Positions 26,372 through 35,240 of a stretch of 60,667 bases of DNA are shown one piece after another. A model generated the notes under the pieces. That model did not search any database and was not told the origin of the DNA. It saw only the letters and a list, made by a program, of their open reading frames with translations. The stretch's first letter is position 1, and each line of letters starts with the position of its first letter. The stretch lies in NCBI GenBank assembly GCA_002433335.1, contig DJHY01000064.1:1-60667 (forward strand), in the 5' to 3' direction. The position numbers were made by a program, and so were the translations under genes. This DNA comes from Rhodospirillaceae bacterium UBA6608. GTDB lineage: Bacteria; Pseudomonadota; Alphaproteobacteria; Rhodospirillales_A; Casp-alpha2.

Positions 26372-26902
26372 ATGGCCAAGCTTGAAATTCTCGTCGCCCC
26401 CGACCCGCGCCTGAAAAAGCGCGCCCTGCCCGTCGAGCGCGTCGATGACGACATCCGGAAGCTGATGGACGACATGGTCGAAACCATGTACGACGCGCGC
26501 GGCATCGGTCTGGCCGCGCCGCAGGTCGGGATTTCCAAGCGGGTGATCGTGGTCGATGTGGCCCGCGATGACGAAGAGCCGCAACCCATTCAGATGGCGA
26601 ACCCGGAAGTGATCTGGGAAAGCGACGAGGAACGCACCTATGAAGAGGGCTGCCTGTCCCTGCCGGAACATTACGCCGAGGTCGTCCGCCCCGAGGCGGT
26701 GAAGATCCGTTACCTCGACCGCGAGAACGAAATCCGCACGCTGGAAGCCGATGACATCCTGGCGACCTGTATCCAGCACGAGATCGATCATTTGGACGGC
26801 GTGCTGTTCGTCGATCATATCTCGTCGTTGAAGCGCAACATGATCATCAAGAAGCTGCAGAAGGTCAAAAAGCAGCGCCAGGCGGAAGAAGCCACGGCCT
26901 AA
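26372..26902 (+). CDS. def: Peptide deformylase
   Basis: This metalloenzyme removes the N-formyl group from nascent proteins. The 176 residues carry all three motifs: [10 protein letters not shown] (44-53), EGCLSLP with metal ligand Cys94, and QHEIDH with His136, Glu137 and His140. The family-standard start [14 protein letters not shown] sets the ATG at 26372. It lies 50 bases before fmt, the classic def-fmt pair. Confidence 0.97.
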   Translation: MAKLEILVAPDPRLKKRALPVERVDDDIRKLMDDMVETMYDARGIGLAAPQVGISKRVIVVDVARDDEEPQPIQMANPEVIWESDEERTYEEGCLSLPEHYAEVVRPEAVKIRYLDRENEIRTLEADDILATCIQHEIDHLDGVLFVDHISSLKRNMIIKKLQKVKKQRQAEEATA

Positions 26903-26952
26903 CCCGATCGCGCTGCTGGACCGGATCGCGCCGGACGGCTACAAACGCGGCC

Positions 26953-27879
26953 ATGTCAAAGCTCGACCTGATCTTCATGGGTTCGCCCGATTTTTCCATC
27001 CCGGCGCTGGCGGCGTTGCTGGACGCGGGCCATCGCGTCAAATGCCTCTATGCCCAGCCGCCGCGCCCGGCGGGACGGGGGCATCGGGAAACGCCCTGTC
27101 CCGTTCATGCCTATGCCCTGGAACAGGGGCTGACGGTGCGGACGCCGAAAAGCCTGAAGACCGCCGAAGCACAGGCCGAGTTCGCGGACCTGGGCGCGGA
27201 TGCGGCGGTGGTCGTGGCCTATGGCCTGATCCTGCCGGTGCCGGTGCTGGAAGCGCCCCGCCTGGGCTGCCTCAACATTCATGCATCCTTGCTGCCGCGC
27301 TGGCGCGGGGCCGCGCCGATCCAACGCGCGATCCAGGCGGGCGACGATGAGACCGGCGTGACCATCATGCAGATGGATGCGGGCCTGGACACCGGCGACA
27401 TGCTGTTGACGGAACGCCTGCCGATCACCGCGACGACCACGGCGGGACAGTTGCACGACGCCTTGTCCGCCATGGGGGCGGGGATGATCGTCAAGGCCCT
27501 GAACGGTCTGGCGGCGGGCGCGCTGCCCGCGACGCCGCAGCCGGAAGACGGCGCGACCTATGCGGCCAAGCTGGACAAGGCCGAGGGGCGGTTGGATTTC
27601 GGCAAACCGGCGGCGGAACTGGAACGCACGGTGCGGGCCTTCGACCCCTGGCCGGGCACCTGGTTCGAAATGGGTAAGGACCGGATCAAGGTTTTGGCGG
27701 CCGAGGCCGTGGATGGCGGCGGCGATGCCGCGCCCGGCACGGTGCTGGATGATCGGGCGACGATCAAATGCGGCGATGGGGCCCTGCGCCTGACGCGCCT
27801 GCAACGCCCCGGCAAGGGCCCGATGGAGGCCGATGCCTTCCTACGCGGGTTCGACCTGCCCAAGGGCGCGGTTCTCTAA
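26953..27879 (+). CDS. fmt: Methionyl-tRNA formyltransferase
   Basis: This enzyme formylates initiator Met-tRNA using 10-formyltetrahydrofolate. The 308 residues show the N-terminal [12 protein letters not shown], the catalytic [17 protein letters not shown] (Asn108, His110) and Asp146 in [10 protein letters not shown], followed by the C-terminal OB-like tRNA-binding domain. It is co-transcribed with def and is followed by a terminator. No strong ribosome-binding site is visible. Confidence 0.97.
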   Translation: MSKLDLIFMGSPDFSIPALAALLDAGHRVKCLYAQPPRPAGRGHRETPCPVHAYALEQGLTVRTPKSLKTAEAQAEFADLGADAAVVVAYGLILPVPVLEAPRLGCLNIHASLLPRWRGAAPIQRAIQAGDDETGVTIMQMDAGLDTGDMLLTERLPITATTTAGQLHDALSAMGAGMIVKALNGLAAGALPATPQPEDGATYAAKLDKAEGRLDFGKPAAELERTVRAFDPWPGTWFEMGKDRIKVLAAEAVDGGGDAAPGTVLDDRATIKCGDGALRLTRLQRPGKGPMEADAFLRGFDLPKGAVL

Positions 27880-27903
27880 TCCCCTGACGAATGCCGGATA
27901 ACA

Positions 27904-27933
27904 GAAAGCCCCGCGGCAATCGGCGGGGCTTTC
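27904..27933 (+). terminator. Terminator after def-fmt
   Basis: GAAAGCCCCGC and GCGGGGCTTTC are perfect 11-bp inverted arms around an 8-base loop, 24 bases after the fmt stop. The downstream T content is carried in the stem's 3' end rather than as a long tail. Confidence 0.85.
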
Positions 27934-27940
27934 ATACGTG

Positions 27941-28139
27941 GGCGCTTTTCGCGCCGCTCAATGACAATGATTGAGCATCATCCAAGGGGGTCAATATGTG
28001 GTTCCTTCATTTCCGGTGGCTTCAACTTCCTAACCTCCATCGCTCCGTGACGATGGCTATACAATAGCACCCGGGTCTGGGGGCGCATTGATACGGCTCA
28101 ATGACAGCCGGGCGGGATGGGTGTATGCGTCCATCCCGC
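27941..28139. other. Hairpin-rich intergenic region between fmt and the FrnE-like gene
   Basis: This 200-base gap has no gene that I recognise. It contains GGCGC-TTTTC-GCGCC (27941-27955), then GCTCAAT/ATTGAGC (27956-27976), and a second GCTCAATGACA at 28096-28106. Near 28060 is an AT-rich TATACAAT that could be a -10 box. A perfect GCGGGATGG/CCATCCCGC hairpin (28112-28139) lies just beyond the end of the minus-strand gene. An unannotated small RNA is possible but not shown. Confidence 0.3.
28112..28139 (-). terminator. Hairpin downstream of the FrnE-like gene
   Basis: A perfect 9-bp stem (GCGGGATGG with CCATCCCGC, 10-base loop) begins 11 bases after the stop of the minus-strand gene. No U-tract follows, so it may stabilise the 3' end or act only weakly as a terminator. 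Confidence 0.45.
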
Positions 28140-28149
28140 TGCGGGCGTT

Positions 28150-28788
28150 TCAGCTTTCCAGTTTCTGCGCACCCATGACCTGCATCAGTTGTTCCAGGCC
28201 TTCATAGGGCTGGGCTCCGACCAGGCCGTGCAGTTGCCCGTCCGGCCCGGCTCCGACGAAGGTCGGCACGCCGGTCACGCCATACTGCTGGGATTTGGCC
28301 CAGTCTTCGTCGACCGCGTCTTTGAACGTACGTTGCTCCAACACGCCGCGCGCTGCGTCCACGTCCAAACCTGCCTTGGCGACGATATCCAGAATGACCG
28401 CGACGTCGCCGATGTTGCGCTGCTCGACGAAATAGGCCTCGAAGAATTTATCGTGGATGGCCTCGCCGCCCGGTTGGGTCTCGGCCCATTTGCCGATTTC
28501 CTGCGCCAAGCGGGAATTATAGGTATGGCTGCGGTCCTTGAACGACAGGCCTTCGGCCTGCATCAGGCCCTGCATGCGGGCGTTCTTGGCCGCGATCTCG
28601 TCGTCGCCGACGCCGAACATATCGGCCAGGGTCCGGCCCTCGGCGGGGGTTTCGGGGTGCAGGGGGAAATGCACCAGCTTGATCCGAACGTCGTAATTGG
28701 CGCGCAGTTGTTTGACCCGATTGTCGCCCAGATAGCACCAGGGGCAGACGTAGTCGGAAAACACTTCCAGGGTGATCGGTTCGCTCAT
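28150..28788 (-). CDS. DsbA-family oxidoreductase, FrnE-like
   Basis: This is a thioredoxin-fold protein of the 2-hydroxychromene-2-carboxylate isomerase/FrnE group. The 212 residues have the active site CPWC at 15-18 (SDYVCPWCYLGDNR) close to the N-terminus and no signal peptide. It is therefore probably cytosolic, unlike true DsbA. GVTGVPTFVGAG near the C-terminus is the conserved cis-Pro region. FrnE proteins are linked to oxidative-stress disulfide handling; the partner is unknown. It is divergent from the GIY-YIG gene. Confidence 0.88.
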   Translation of the reverse strand: MSEPITLEVFSDYVCPWCYLGDNRVKQLRANYDVRIKLVHFPLHPETPAEGRTLADMFGVGDDEIAAKNARMQGLMQAEGLSFKDRSHTYNSRLAQEIGKWAETQPGGEAIHDKFFEAYFVEQRNIGDVAVILDIVAKAGLDVDAARGVLEQRTFKDAVDEDWAKSQQYGVTGVPTFVGAGPDGQLHGLVGAQPYEGLEQLMQVMGAQKLES

Positions 28789-28850
28789 CGGGGGTATTCC
28801 TTGTCCTGCAATAGGTATCTATGTGGGGGCCGTGAGGCGAAAATCAAACC

Positions 28851-29114
28851 ATGTCCGGCTCGATCCGCGGTTGTTTCGTTTACGTGCTGGGTTGTCTGGA
28901 CGGCGGCCCGGGGCGCAGCTACGTGGGATGGTCGACGGACGTGGCGGCGCGGCTGGAAACGCATAACGCCGGCAAGGGGGCGAAGTCGACGCGCGGTCGT
29001 CAATGGCGGCTGTTGTACGTCGAGCGTTACCGCACCCGGGGCGAGGCGATGTCCCGCGAATGGCACCTGAAGCGCGACCGCGCGTTTCGCCGCTGTCTGC
29101 TCGACAATCTGTGA
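28851..29114 (+). CDS. GIY-YIG domain protein (YhbQ-like)
   Basis: This is a stand-alone GIY-YIG nuclease fold of 87 residues. The core is visible as FVYVLGC (the GIY-equivalent strand), SYVGWSTDVAARLETHN (the YIG-equivalent with Arg on the following helix), GKGAKSTRGRQWRLLY and a Glu-containing helix (REWHLKRDR). The layout matches the UPF0213/YhbQ group. Function in vivo is uncertain; related proteins have been proposed to act in DNA repair. It is convergent with the monooxygenase gene. Confidence 0.82.
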   Translation: MSGSIRGCFVYVLGCLDGGPGRSYVGWSTDVAARLETHNAGKGAKSTRGRQWRLLYVERYRTRGEAMSREWHLKRDRAFRRCLLDNL

Positions 29115-29121
29115 CCGCCCC

Positions 29122-30129
29122 TCAAGCAAGGCCGCCTGCCTTGGCCAAAAGCTCATAGGATTTGCGCCGGTCGGCTTGATGATAGGTCCAGGTCAGGACC
29201 ACGACCTCGTTGATGCCATAGGCGTCGGCCCGGGCCTGCAGCTGTGCCAAGACCTGATCGCCGGTGCCGATGATCGCCCGTTCGCGGTAATCGTCCAACC
29301 AGGCCCGCTCAGGCGCGGAGTATTGCCGCCCGGCCAGATCCTCCGGCGATTCCATGGGGCCGCGCTGGCCGACTTCGCGCATCAGCCGCGCATGGGCGCG
29401 CGATGTGAACAGGCGCTCGGCCTCGTCCTCGGTCTCCGCCGCCAGGGCCCAGATGCAGACCGTGGCCTGGGGCTCGGGATGGCGCTCCGACGGCTGATAA
29501 CGTTCGCGATAGATCGCCAGGGCCCGCTCGACGCCGCGCCCGTCGGTGATGAAATGGGCGAAGCAATAGGGCAGGCCGAAATGGGCCGCGACCTGAGCAC
29601 CGTAGTCCGAGGTGCCGAGCATCCAAACCTCGGGCGAGCCGGGAAACATCGGATGGGCCTGGACCCCGCGAAAAGGATGGCCCTCGACCAACTCCTGACC
29701 GGATACCCAAGCCATCAGGTCGCGTACGTTGGCCGGGAAATGTTCGGCATCGGCGGCGGCATCGGGATTGAGGGCCAGAGCCGTCTTGCCGTCCGAGCCG
29801 GGGGCGCGGCCCAGGCCCAGGTCGATCCGTCCGGGGGCGATGGCCTCGAGCACGCGGAACTGCTCCGCGACCTTGAGCGGCGCATAATGCGGTAGCATCA
29901 CGCCGGCGCTGCCGATGCGGATGCGGTCGGTCGATTGGGCCACGGCAGCCATGACGATTTCCGGCGCGGTGCCGACGATCGACGGGTGGTCGTGATGCTC
30001 CGACACCCAGAACCGGGAATAACCCAGGTCTTCGCAATGCTTGGCCAGCGCGATGGTGTCGCGGATCGCCTGATCGGGCGGCATGTCCTTGACGGCGGTG
30101 GACTGGTCGAGAACGGAAAGTTTCAGCAT
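29122..30129 (-). CDS. Luciferase-like flavin-dependent monooxygenase (LLM class)
   Basis: This is an FMN-dependent oxidoreductase with a bacterial-luciferase TIM barrel. The 335 residues begin MLKLSVLDQSTAVKDMPPDQ. The family text FWVSEHHDHPSIVGTAPEIV, GSAGVMLPHYAPLKVAEQFR and RIDLGLGRAPGSD follows. This subgroup (YhbW/MsnO8-like) has no known substrate. The start at 30129 was set by the family N-terminus; an open frame extends upstream to 30432 but lies antisense to otsB. It is divergent from the trehalose operon. Confidence 0.88.
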   Translation of the reverse strand: MLKLSVLDQSTAVKDMPPDQAIRDTIALAKHCEDLGYSRFWVSEHHDHPSIVGTAPEIVMAAVAQSTDRIRIGSAGVMLPHYAPLKVAEQFRVLEAIAPGRIDLGLGRAPGSDGKTALALNPDAAADAEHFPANVRDLMAWVSGQELVEGHPFRGVQAHPMFPGSPEVWMLGTSDYGAQVAAHFGLPYCFAHFITDGRGVERALAIYRERYQPSERHPEPQATVCIWALAAETEDEAERLFTSRAHARLMREVGQRGPMESPEDLAGRQYSAPERAWLDDYRERAIIGTGDQVLAQLQARADAYGINEVVVLTWTYHQADRRKSYELLAKAGGLA

Positions 30130-30235
30130 GGCGATAGGCTCGGCAAGTAATGGAAAGGGCCGGTAGTAGACGGTGCCCGGCCGGATGCTGCAACGGTTTG
30201 TTTCGGCATGAGGTCCCGAGTGTGATCCCTGTGGG

Positions 30236-30263
30236 TTGAGCCGACGCCCGTATCTGCTAGGCT
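30236..30263 (+). promoter_or_regulatory. Putative promoter of the trehalose operon
   Basis: TTGAGC (30236-30241), a 16-base spacer and TAGGCT (30258-30263) lie directly before otsB. Initiation 7 bases downstream of the -10 would fall on the A of the ATG at 30270, giving a leaderless message. No Shine-Dalgarno sequence is present. Confidence 0.35.
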
Positions 30264-30269
30264 GCTGGC

Positions 30270-31082
30270 ATGAGCGCGACGGCGACATCCGAAGCGAATT
30301 CGGAAGGATCCCTGCCTGATCCTTCAACCGCTGGTCTTGCGGTTTTTCTGGATGTCGACGGTACCTTGCTGGAGCTGTCGCCGACCCCTGATTCCGTGAC
30401 CGTGCCGCCGGAACTGCCCGGCGTTTTGACATCCGCCGCAGGACATCTGGGCGGTGCGCTGGCCTTGGTCAGCGGCCGATCGTTGGACAGCCTGGATTCC
30501 TTGTTCGGTGCCTTGGCGGTGCCGATGGCGGCCTTGCATGGGTTGGAAATTCGCCGCGACGGCATCGTCAGGCGTCCAGATGCGGATCCGGCCATGGCGG
30601 GCCAAAAAGCGGCATTGCAAGCCGCCGTCGGTGATATCCCGGGCGTGTTGATCGAAGACAAAGGCGCCTGTGTCGCCGTCCATTATCGTCAATGTCCGAC
30701 GCGCCAGGACGAGGTCGAGACGGCGGTTATGGCGGCGCTTGGTCGCCTGGGCGACGGGTTCCAGGTGCTGGCCGGAAAGATGGTCTACGAATTGAAGCCC
30801 AAGACGGCGGACAAGAAGCATGCGGTCGCCCAGTTGATGCAGGCTCCGCCGTTTCGCGGTCGTCGCCCGGTATACTTCGGCGACGACGTCACGGACGAAG
30901 ACGCCTTTCGCGCCGTCAACGCGATGGGTGGGGTTTCGGTGCGCATCGGTGCTGCGGGGGTGACCGCCGCCGGGACGCGCCTTGATGATGTATCGGCGGT
31001 GCGCCGCTGGTTGATGGAAATGGTCGGGGCAATGCCGTCCCGCATGAACGATGAACAGACGGAGAAGACGGCGAGACCATGA
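30270..31082 (+). CDS. otsB: Trehalose-6-phosphate phosphatase
   Basis: This enzyme dephosphorylates trehalose 6-phosphate to trehalose, a compatible solute. The 270 residues have the HAD motif FLDVDGTLLE (Asp28, Asp30), the second motif LVSGRSLDSL and the metal-binding YFGDDVTDEDAF, which is specific to the OtsB group. An extra N-terminal tail of about 22 residues precedes the core. Its stop overlaps the start of the GH15 gene by four bases (ATGA), so the two are translationally coupled. It is first in a four-gene operon. Confidence 0.95.
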   Translation: MSATATSEANSEGSLPDPSTAGLAVFLDVDGTLLELSPTPDSVTVPPELPGVLTSAAGHLGGALALVSGRSLDSLDSLFGALAVPMAALHGLEIRRDGIVRRPDADPAMAGQKAALQAAVGDIPGVLIEDKGACVAVHYRQCPTRQDEVETAVMAALGRLGDGFQVLAGKMVYELKPKTADKKHAVAQLMQAPPFRGRRPVYFGDDVTDEDAFRAVNAMGGVSVRIGAAGVTAAGTRLDDVSAVRRWLMEMVGAMPSRMNDEQTEKTARP

Positions 31083-32860
31083 ACGACCTGAACCTTGCGA
31101 TGATCGGCAACTGCGCGGTGGCGGCATTGTTGGACGGCGATGGACGCTATGTCTGGGGATGCGTTCCCGATTTCGCGGGCGATCCGGTGTTCTGTGATCT
31201 GTTGCGCAATGGCGAAGAAGCAGACAGCGGGTTTTTCGATATCGTGTTGGACGGTCATGTCCGCAGCGAACAAAGCTATTTGGAGAACACGGCCATCGTC
31301 GTCACCACCCTTTGGGACGCCGACGGCAATGCGGTCGAAATTACCGACTACGTGCCGCGCTTCAAACAGCTGGGCCGGACGTTCCGTCCGACCATGTTCG
31401 TGCGCCATCTGCGCCCGCTGTGTGGTCGTCCGCGCATTCGGGTGCGTCTGCGCCCGGCCAGGGATTGGGGGCGCAGCGGCGTGGAGACGACGCGCGGCTC
31501 AAACCACATCCGCTATCTGGGCTCGGACGTGGTCATGCGCTGCACCACGGATCTGCCGGTGTCGTACGTGTTGAAGGAAACGCCGTTCCTGTTGGACCGG
31601 CCGGCCAGCCTTTTGTTCGGGCCGGACGAAACCGTTCCGGTGGGGGCGACCACGATGTCGCGCGAATTCTACGACCAAACGGTCGATTACTGGCGCGATT
31701 GGTGCCGCTCATTGTCCCTGCCGTTCGAATGGCAGGAAACGGTGATCCGCGCCGCGATCACGTTGAAGATGTGCAACTTCGAGGAAACGGGCGCGATCGT
31801 CGCGGCGATGACGACCTCGATCCCTGAATCCGACGGCTCGACCCGCAACTGGGATTATCGATACTGCTGGCTGCGGGACGGCTATTTCGTCGTCGCGGCG
31901 CTGAACCGTCTGGGTGTGACGCGGACCATGGAAGGCTACCTGGGCTACATCACCAACATCATCGCGCAGGCCGACGGGCACCTGAAGCCGGTCTATGGTT
32001 TGTCCTACGACGACGATCTGGCGGAACGCGAGATCACGACCCTGCCGGGCTATCGCGGCATGGGACCGGTGCGTTGCGGCAACCAAGCGCATGAGCATAT
32101 TCAGAACGACGTTTACGGCAGCGTGATCCTGTCGGTCACGCAAGTGTTTTTCGACAAACGCCTGACCCGTCAGGGCGACGAGGTCTTGTTCACTATCCTG
32201 GAGCCTTTGGGCGAACACTGTCTGGCTCTTTACGACAAGCCCGACGCGGGCTTGTGGGAACTGCGCAATTTCTCGCACGTCCATACCTATTCCAGCGTGT
32301 TGTGCTGGGCCGGGGCGGACCGGCTGGCGCGAATCGCCGAACATCTGGGGTTGGAAGACCGCGCTGCCTATTGGCGCCGGGCCGCCGACGACATGCGCGA
32401 CCGCATCCTGGCCGAAGCTTTCAACGCCCGGCGCAATTCCTTCGTCGATGCCTGGGGCGGCGATTCCGTGGACGGCAGTCTGCTGATGATGCTGGAATTG
32501 GGGTTCGTCTCGGCCGACGACCCGCGCTTCGCCGGAACCGTGGCGGCGGTCGAAGAAGAATTGAAATTCGGCGACTACGTTTTCCGCTACGTCAAAGCCG
32601 ACGATTTCGGCACGCCCGAAAACGCCTTCATCATCTGCACGTTCTGGTACATTGATGCCTTGGTCAAGCTGGGCCGACGGGACGAGGCCCGCGCCATCTT
32701 CGAAAACATGCTGGCCAACCTGAACCCGGTCGGTTTGTTGTCGGAACATATCAACGTCGAAACGGGCGAGCTTTGGGGCAATTTCCCACAGACCTATTCC
32801 CTGGTCGGCCTGATCAATTCGGCGACAGTGTTGAGCAAGTCTTGGAAGGACGCATTCTGA
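31079..32860 (+). CDS. Glycoside hydrolase family 15 protein (glucoamylase/trehalase type)
   Basis: This is a predicted cytosolic inverting alpha-glucosidase; no signal peptide is present. The 593 residues have the N-terminal GH15 beta domain (MIGNCAVAALLDGDGRYVWG) and the (alpha/alpha)6 barrel with RNWDYRYCWLRDG (about 256-268). The catalytic acid region is LWELRNFSHVHTYSS and the catalytic base region is LLSEHINVETGELWGNFPQ (about 553). GH15 members hydrolyse starch-type glucans or trehalose; position between otsB and otsA and upstream of glucokinase suggests trehalose or a related glucoside. It overlaps otsB by four bases. Confidence 0.9.
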   Translation: MNDLNLAMIGNCAVAALLDGDGRYVWGCVPDFAGDPVFCDLLRNGEEADSGFFDIVLDGHVRSEQSYLENTAIVVTTLWDADGNAVEITDYVPRFKQLGRTFRPTMFVRHLRPLCGRPRIRVRLRPARDWGRSGVETTRGSNHIRYLGSDVVMRCTTDLPVSYVLKETPFLLDRPASLLFGPDETVPVGATTMSREFYDQTVDYWRDWCRSLSLPFEWQETVIRAAITLKMCNFEETGAIVAAMTTSIPESDGSTRNWDYRYCWLRDGYFVVAALNRLGVTRTMEGYLGYITNIIAQADGHLKPVYGLSYDDDLAEREITTLPGYRGMGPVRCGNQAHEHIQNDVYGSVILSVTQVFFDKRLTRQGDEVLFTILEPLGEHCLALYDKPDAGLWELRNFSHVHTYSSVLCWAGADRLARIAEHLGLEDRAAYWRRAADDMRDRILAEAFNARRNSFVDAWGGDSVDGSLLMMLELGFVSADDPRFAGTVAAVEEELKFGDYVFRYVKADDFGTPENAFIICTFWYIDALVKLGRRDEARAIFENMLANLNPVGLLSEHINVETGELWGNFPQTYSLVGLINSATVLSKSWKDAF

Positions 32861-32862
32861 CC

Positions 32863-34257
32863 ATGACCAAATCATCCTCACGGCTGGTCGTCGTTTCCAA
32901 CCGGGTGCCCGACGTCAAAGGCGGCAAGGTCCTGGCGGGCGGTCTGGCCGTGGCGCTTCAGGAAGCTTTGGAAGAGGAAGGCGGCATCTGGTTCGGGTGG
33001 AGCGGGCGGGTCGGCAACGACCATATGACGCCGTGCGAAGTGACCGATGCCGATAATGTCACCTATATCACCCAGGACCTGACGCGAAAGGCCTATGCCC
33101 AGTATTACAACGGCTTCGCCAACCGCACCTTGTGGCCGTTGTTCCACTACCGTCTCGACCTGACGACCTTCAGCCGCGAAAACTATGCCCGCTACCTCGA
33201 GGTCAATGCCCTGTTCGCGGATCGGCTGACGCATTATCTGCGCGACGGCGACGTTATCTGGGTTCACGATTACCACCTGATCCCGCTGGGCGAATGCCTG
33301 CGCCGTCATGGTCACGAACAGACCATGGGTATCTTTCTGCACACGCCCTTTCCGGCGATGGAGGTGCTGACGGCCCTGCCGGCGCATCGCTCGTTGGTGA
33401 CCTCGCTGGCGGCCTATGACCTGATCGGGTTCCAAACGGAAAACGACATGCGTGCGTTCAGCGATTATGTCGTGCACGAAGCAGGCGGCAAGATTACGAA
33501 GTCGGGTCAGGTTTCCGTGTTCGGTCGGAAATTCCGGATCGGCGTCTTTCCCGTCGGCATCACGCCCGAAGCCTTCGAAGGCCCCGTCGCCAATCCGAAG
33601 CAAATGTCCTGGGCCCGGCGGCTGAAGGAAAAGGTCGGCGATACGAGCTGGCTGATCGGTGTCGACCGCCTGGATTACTCCAAGGGAATATCCCAGCGCT
33701 TCGCCGCCTTCGAGCGATTGTTGGAACGCTATCCCGCCTATCGGCGAAAGGTCACGTATTTCCAGATCACGCCGCCGTCGCGGTCCGAGGTCGTGGAATA
33801 TAAACAGATCCGCAAAGAGCTGGAGGCCGAGGCCGGACATATCAACGGCCGGTTCGCCGACATCGATTGGGTGCCGATCAACTACATCAACAAAAGTTAC
33901 GACCGCGATCGGTTGGCGTTGTTCTACCGCGCCTGTGGGGTCGGGCTGGTCACGCCCTTGCGCGACGGAATGAACCTGGTGGCCAAGGAATACGTTGCAT
34001 CGCAGAACCCGTCGGACCCGGGGGTGTTGGTGCTGTCCCGGTTCGCGGGCGCCGCGCGGGAGTTGAGCGACGCCTTGATCGTCAATCCCTACGACACCAA
34101 TGCGGTCGCCGACGCGATCGCCCAGGGGATTGAAATGCCGCTGGAGGAACGCCGGCGGCGTTGGCAATCGATGATGAAGGTCATCCGCAGAAACGATTTG
34201 AACCGCTGGCGCACGACGTTCCTGAAAACGTTGGCCCAGACCAGTGTGCGGAGATAA
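32863..34257 (+). CDS. otsA: Alpha,alpha-trehalose-phosphate synthase (GT20)
   Basis: This enzyme makes trehalose 6-phosphate from UDP-glucose and glucose 6-phosphate. The 464 residues show [13 protein letters not shown], the donor-loop Gly-Gly-Leu (AGGLAVAL), [27 protein letters not shown] and the C-terminal [13 protein letters not shown]. The family-like start is the ATG at 32863, with GGAAGGA about 15 bases upstream inside the end of the GH15 gene. The operon order B-GH15-A-glk separates the two Ots genes. Confidence 0.96.
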   Translation: MTKSSSRLVVVSNRVPDVKGGKVLAGGLAVALQEALEEEGGIWFGWSGRVGNDHMTPCEVTDADNVTYITQDLTRKAYAQYYNGFANRTLWPLFHYRLDLTTFSRENYARYLEVNALFADRLTHYLRDGDVIWVHDYHLIPLGECLRRHGHEQTMGIFLHTPFPAMEVLTALPAHRSLVTSLAAYDLIGFQTENDMRAFSDYVVHEAGGKITKSGQVSVFGRKFRIGVFPVGITPEAFEGPVANPKQMSWARRLKEKVGDTSWLIGVDRLDYSKGISQRFAAFERLLERYPAYRRKVTYFQITPPSRSEVVEYKQIRKELEAEAGHINGRFADIDWVPINYINKSYDRDRLALFYRACGVGLVTPLRDGMNLVAKEYVASQNPSDPGVLVLSRFAGAARELSDALIVNPYDTNAVADAIAQGIEMPLEERRRRWQSMMKVIRRNDLNRWRTTFLKTLAQTSVRR

Positions 34258-34263
34258 GGCGCG

Positions 34264-35220
34264 ATGGCGATCCTGGCAGGCCTGGTTGCGGATATCGGTG
34301 GAACCCACGCACGGTTCGCCCTGGCCGATGTCGCGGGTCATTTCCTCGTGCCGAAAACTTACTTATGTCGGGATCATCCGGACCTTGGTTCCGCCCTCGC
34401 CACCTATCTGGCCGAGACAGGCGCGCGCGATCCCCGACGCGCGGCGATCTGCGTCGCCGGTCCGGTCACGGACGGGCGAGCCGTCCTGACCAATCATCCA
34501 TGGGCGATCGATGCCGATGGCCTGGGCATCGAACAGGTCTCGGTCGTCAACGATTTCGCCGCCCTGGCGCTGGCCCTGCCGAACCTGCGCGCCGACGACT
34601 TGTATCATCTGGGCGGGCCGACCGATGGGACACCCGCGCCATTGGCGGTCATGGGGCCGGGGACGGGGCTGGGCGTCGCGGGGTTGTTGCCGCACCTGGG
34701 CGTTAACGGGGTGATCGCAACCGAAGGCGGGCATATGACCGCCGCCCCCCGAAACGACGCCGAGGCACGGATCATCGACGCCTTGGCCCTGCGGTTCGGG
34801 CATGTGTCGTATGAACGCCTGGTATCGGGCCAGGGGTTGGAAAACATTCACGGCGTCCTGGCGGCGGAGGCGGGGCGCACCGACGACCTGGACCGGACCG
34901 CGCCCGAGATTACGGCCGCCGCCCTGACGGAAGACGACCCCTTGGCGCGGCGCGCGCTGGATCACTTCTTCGGGTTCTTGGGCTCTGCCGCGTCAGACAT
35001 GGCCCTGGCCTTGGGCGCGCGTGGCGGATTGTTTTTAGCCGGCGGGATCTTGCCGGGGCTGCAACAGGTTTTGGCGATGTCGTCGTTCCATGCCCGGTTC
35101 ATCGACAAGGGACGCTTCCACGATTATTTGGCGGCGGTGCCGGTGCATTTGATCGTTCATCCCAACCCGGCATTCGTCGGGCTGACGCGGCTGCTTCGGG
35201 CGCGCGGCCAGGGGGAATAA
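34264..35220 (+). CDS. glk: Glucokinase
   Basis: This enzyme phosphorylates glucose with ATP. The 318 residues have the ATP-binding VADIGGTHARFALAD near the N-terminus, the catalytic VVNDFAALALAL and the GPGTGLGVAGLLP loop. EGGHM (around residue 158) and the C-terminal GGLFLAGGILPGL also fit. It resembles E. coli Glk rather than ROK kinases (no ROK CxCGxxGC zinc site). It starts six bases after otsA with GGAGATAAGG upstream and closes the trehalose operon. It could rescue glucose freed by the GH15 enzyme. Confidence 0.95.
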   Translation: MAILAGLVADIGGTHARFALADVAGHFLVPKTYLCRDHPDLGSALATYLAETGARDPRRAAICVAGPVTDGRAVLTNHPWAIDADGLGIEQVSVVNDFAALALALPNLRADDLYHLGGPTDGTPAPLAVMGPGTGLGVAGLLPHLGVNGVIATEGGHMTAAPRNDAEARIIDALALRFGHVSYERLVSGQGLENIHGVLAAEAGRTDDLDRTAPEITAAALTEDDPLARRALDHFFGFLGSAASDMALALGARGGLFLAGGILPGLQQVLAMSSFHARFIDKGRFHDYLAAVPVHLIVHPNPAFVGLTRLLRARGQGE

Positions 35221-35240
35221 AAAGGAACGGAGAAGGAAGC

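Noticed and set aside
28040..28110. Possible tRNA or tRNA fragment near the TATACAATAG stretch
   Set aside because: No acceptor/T-arm pairing and no GTTCGA-type T-loop could be found.
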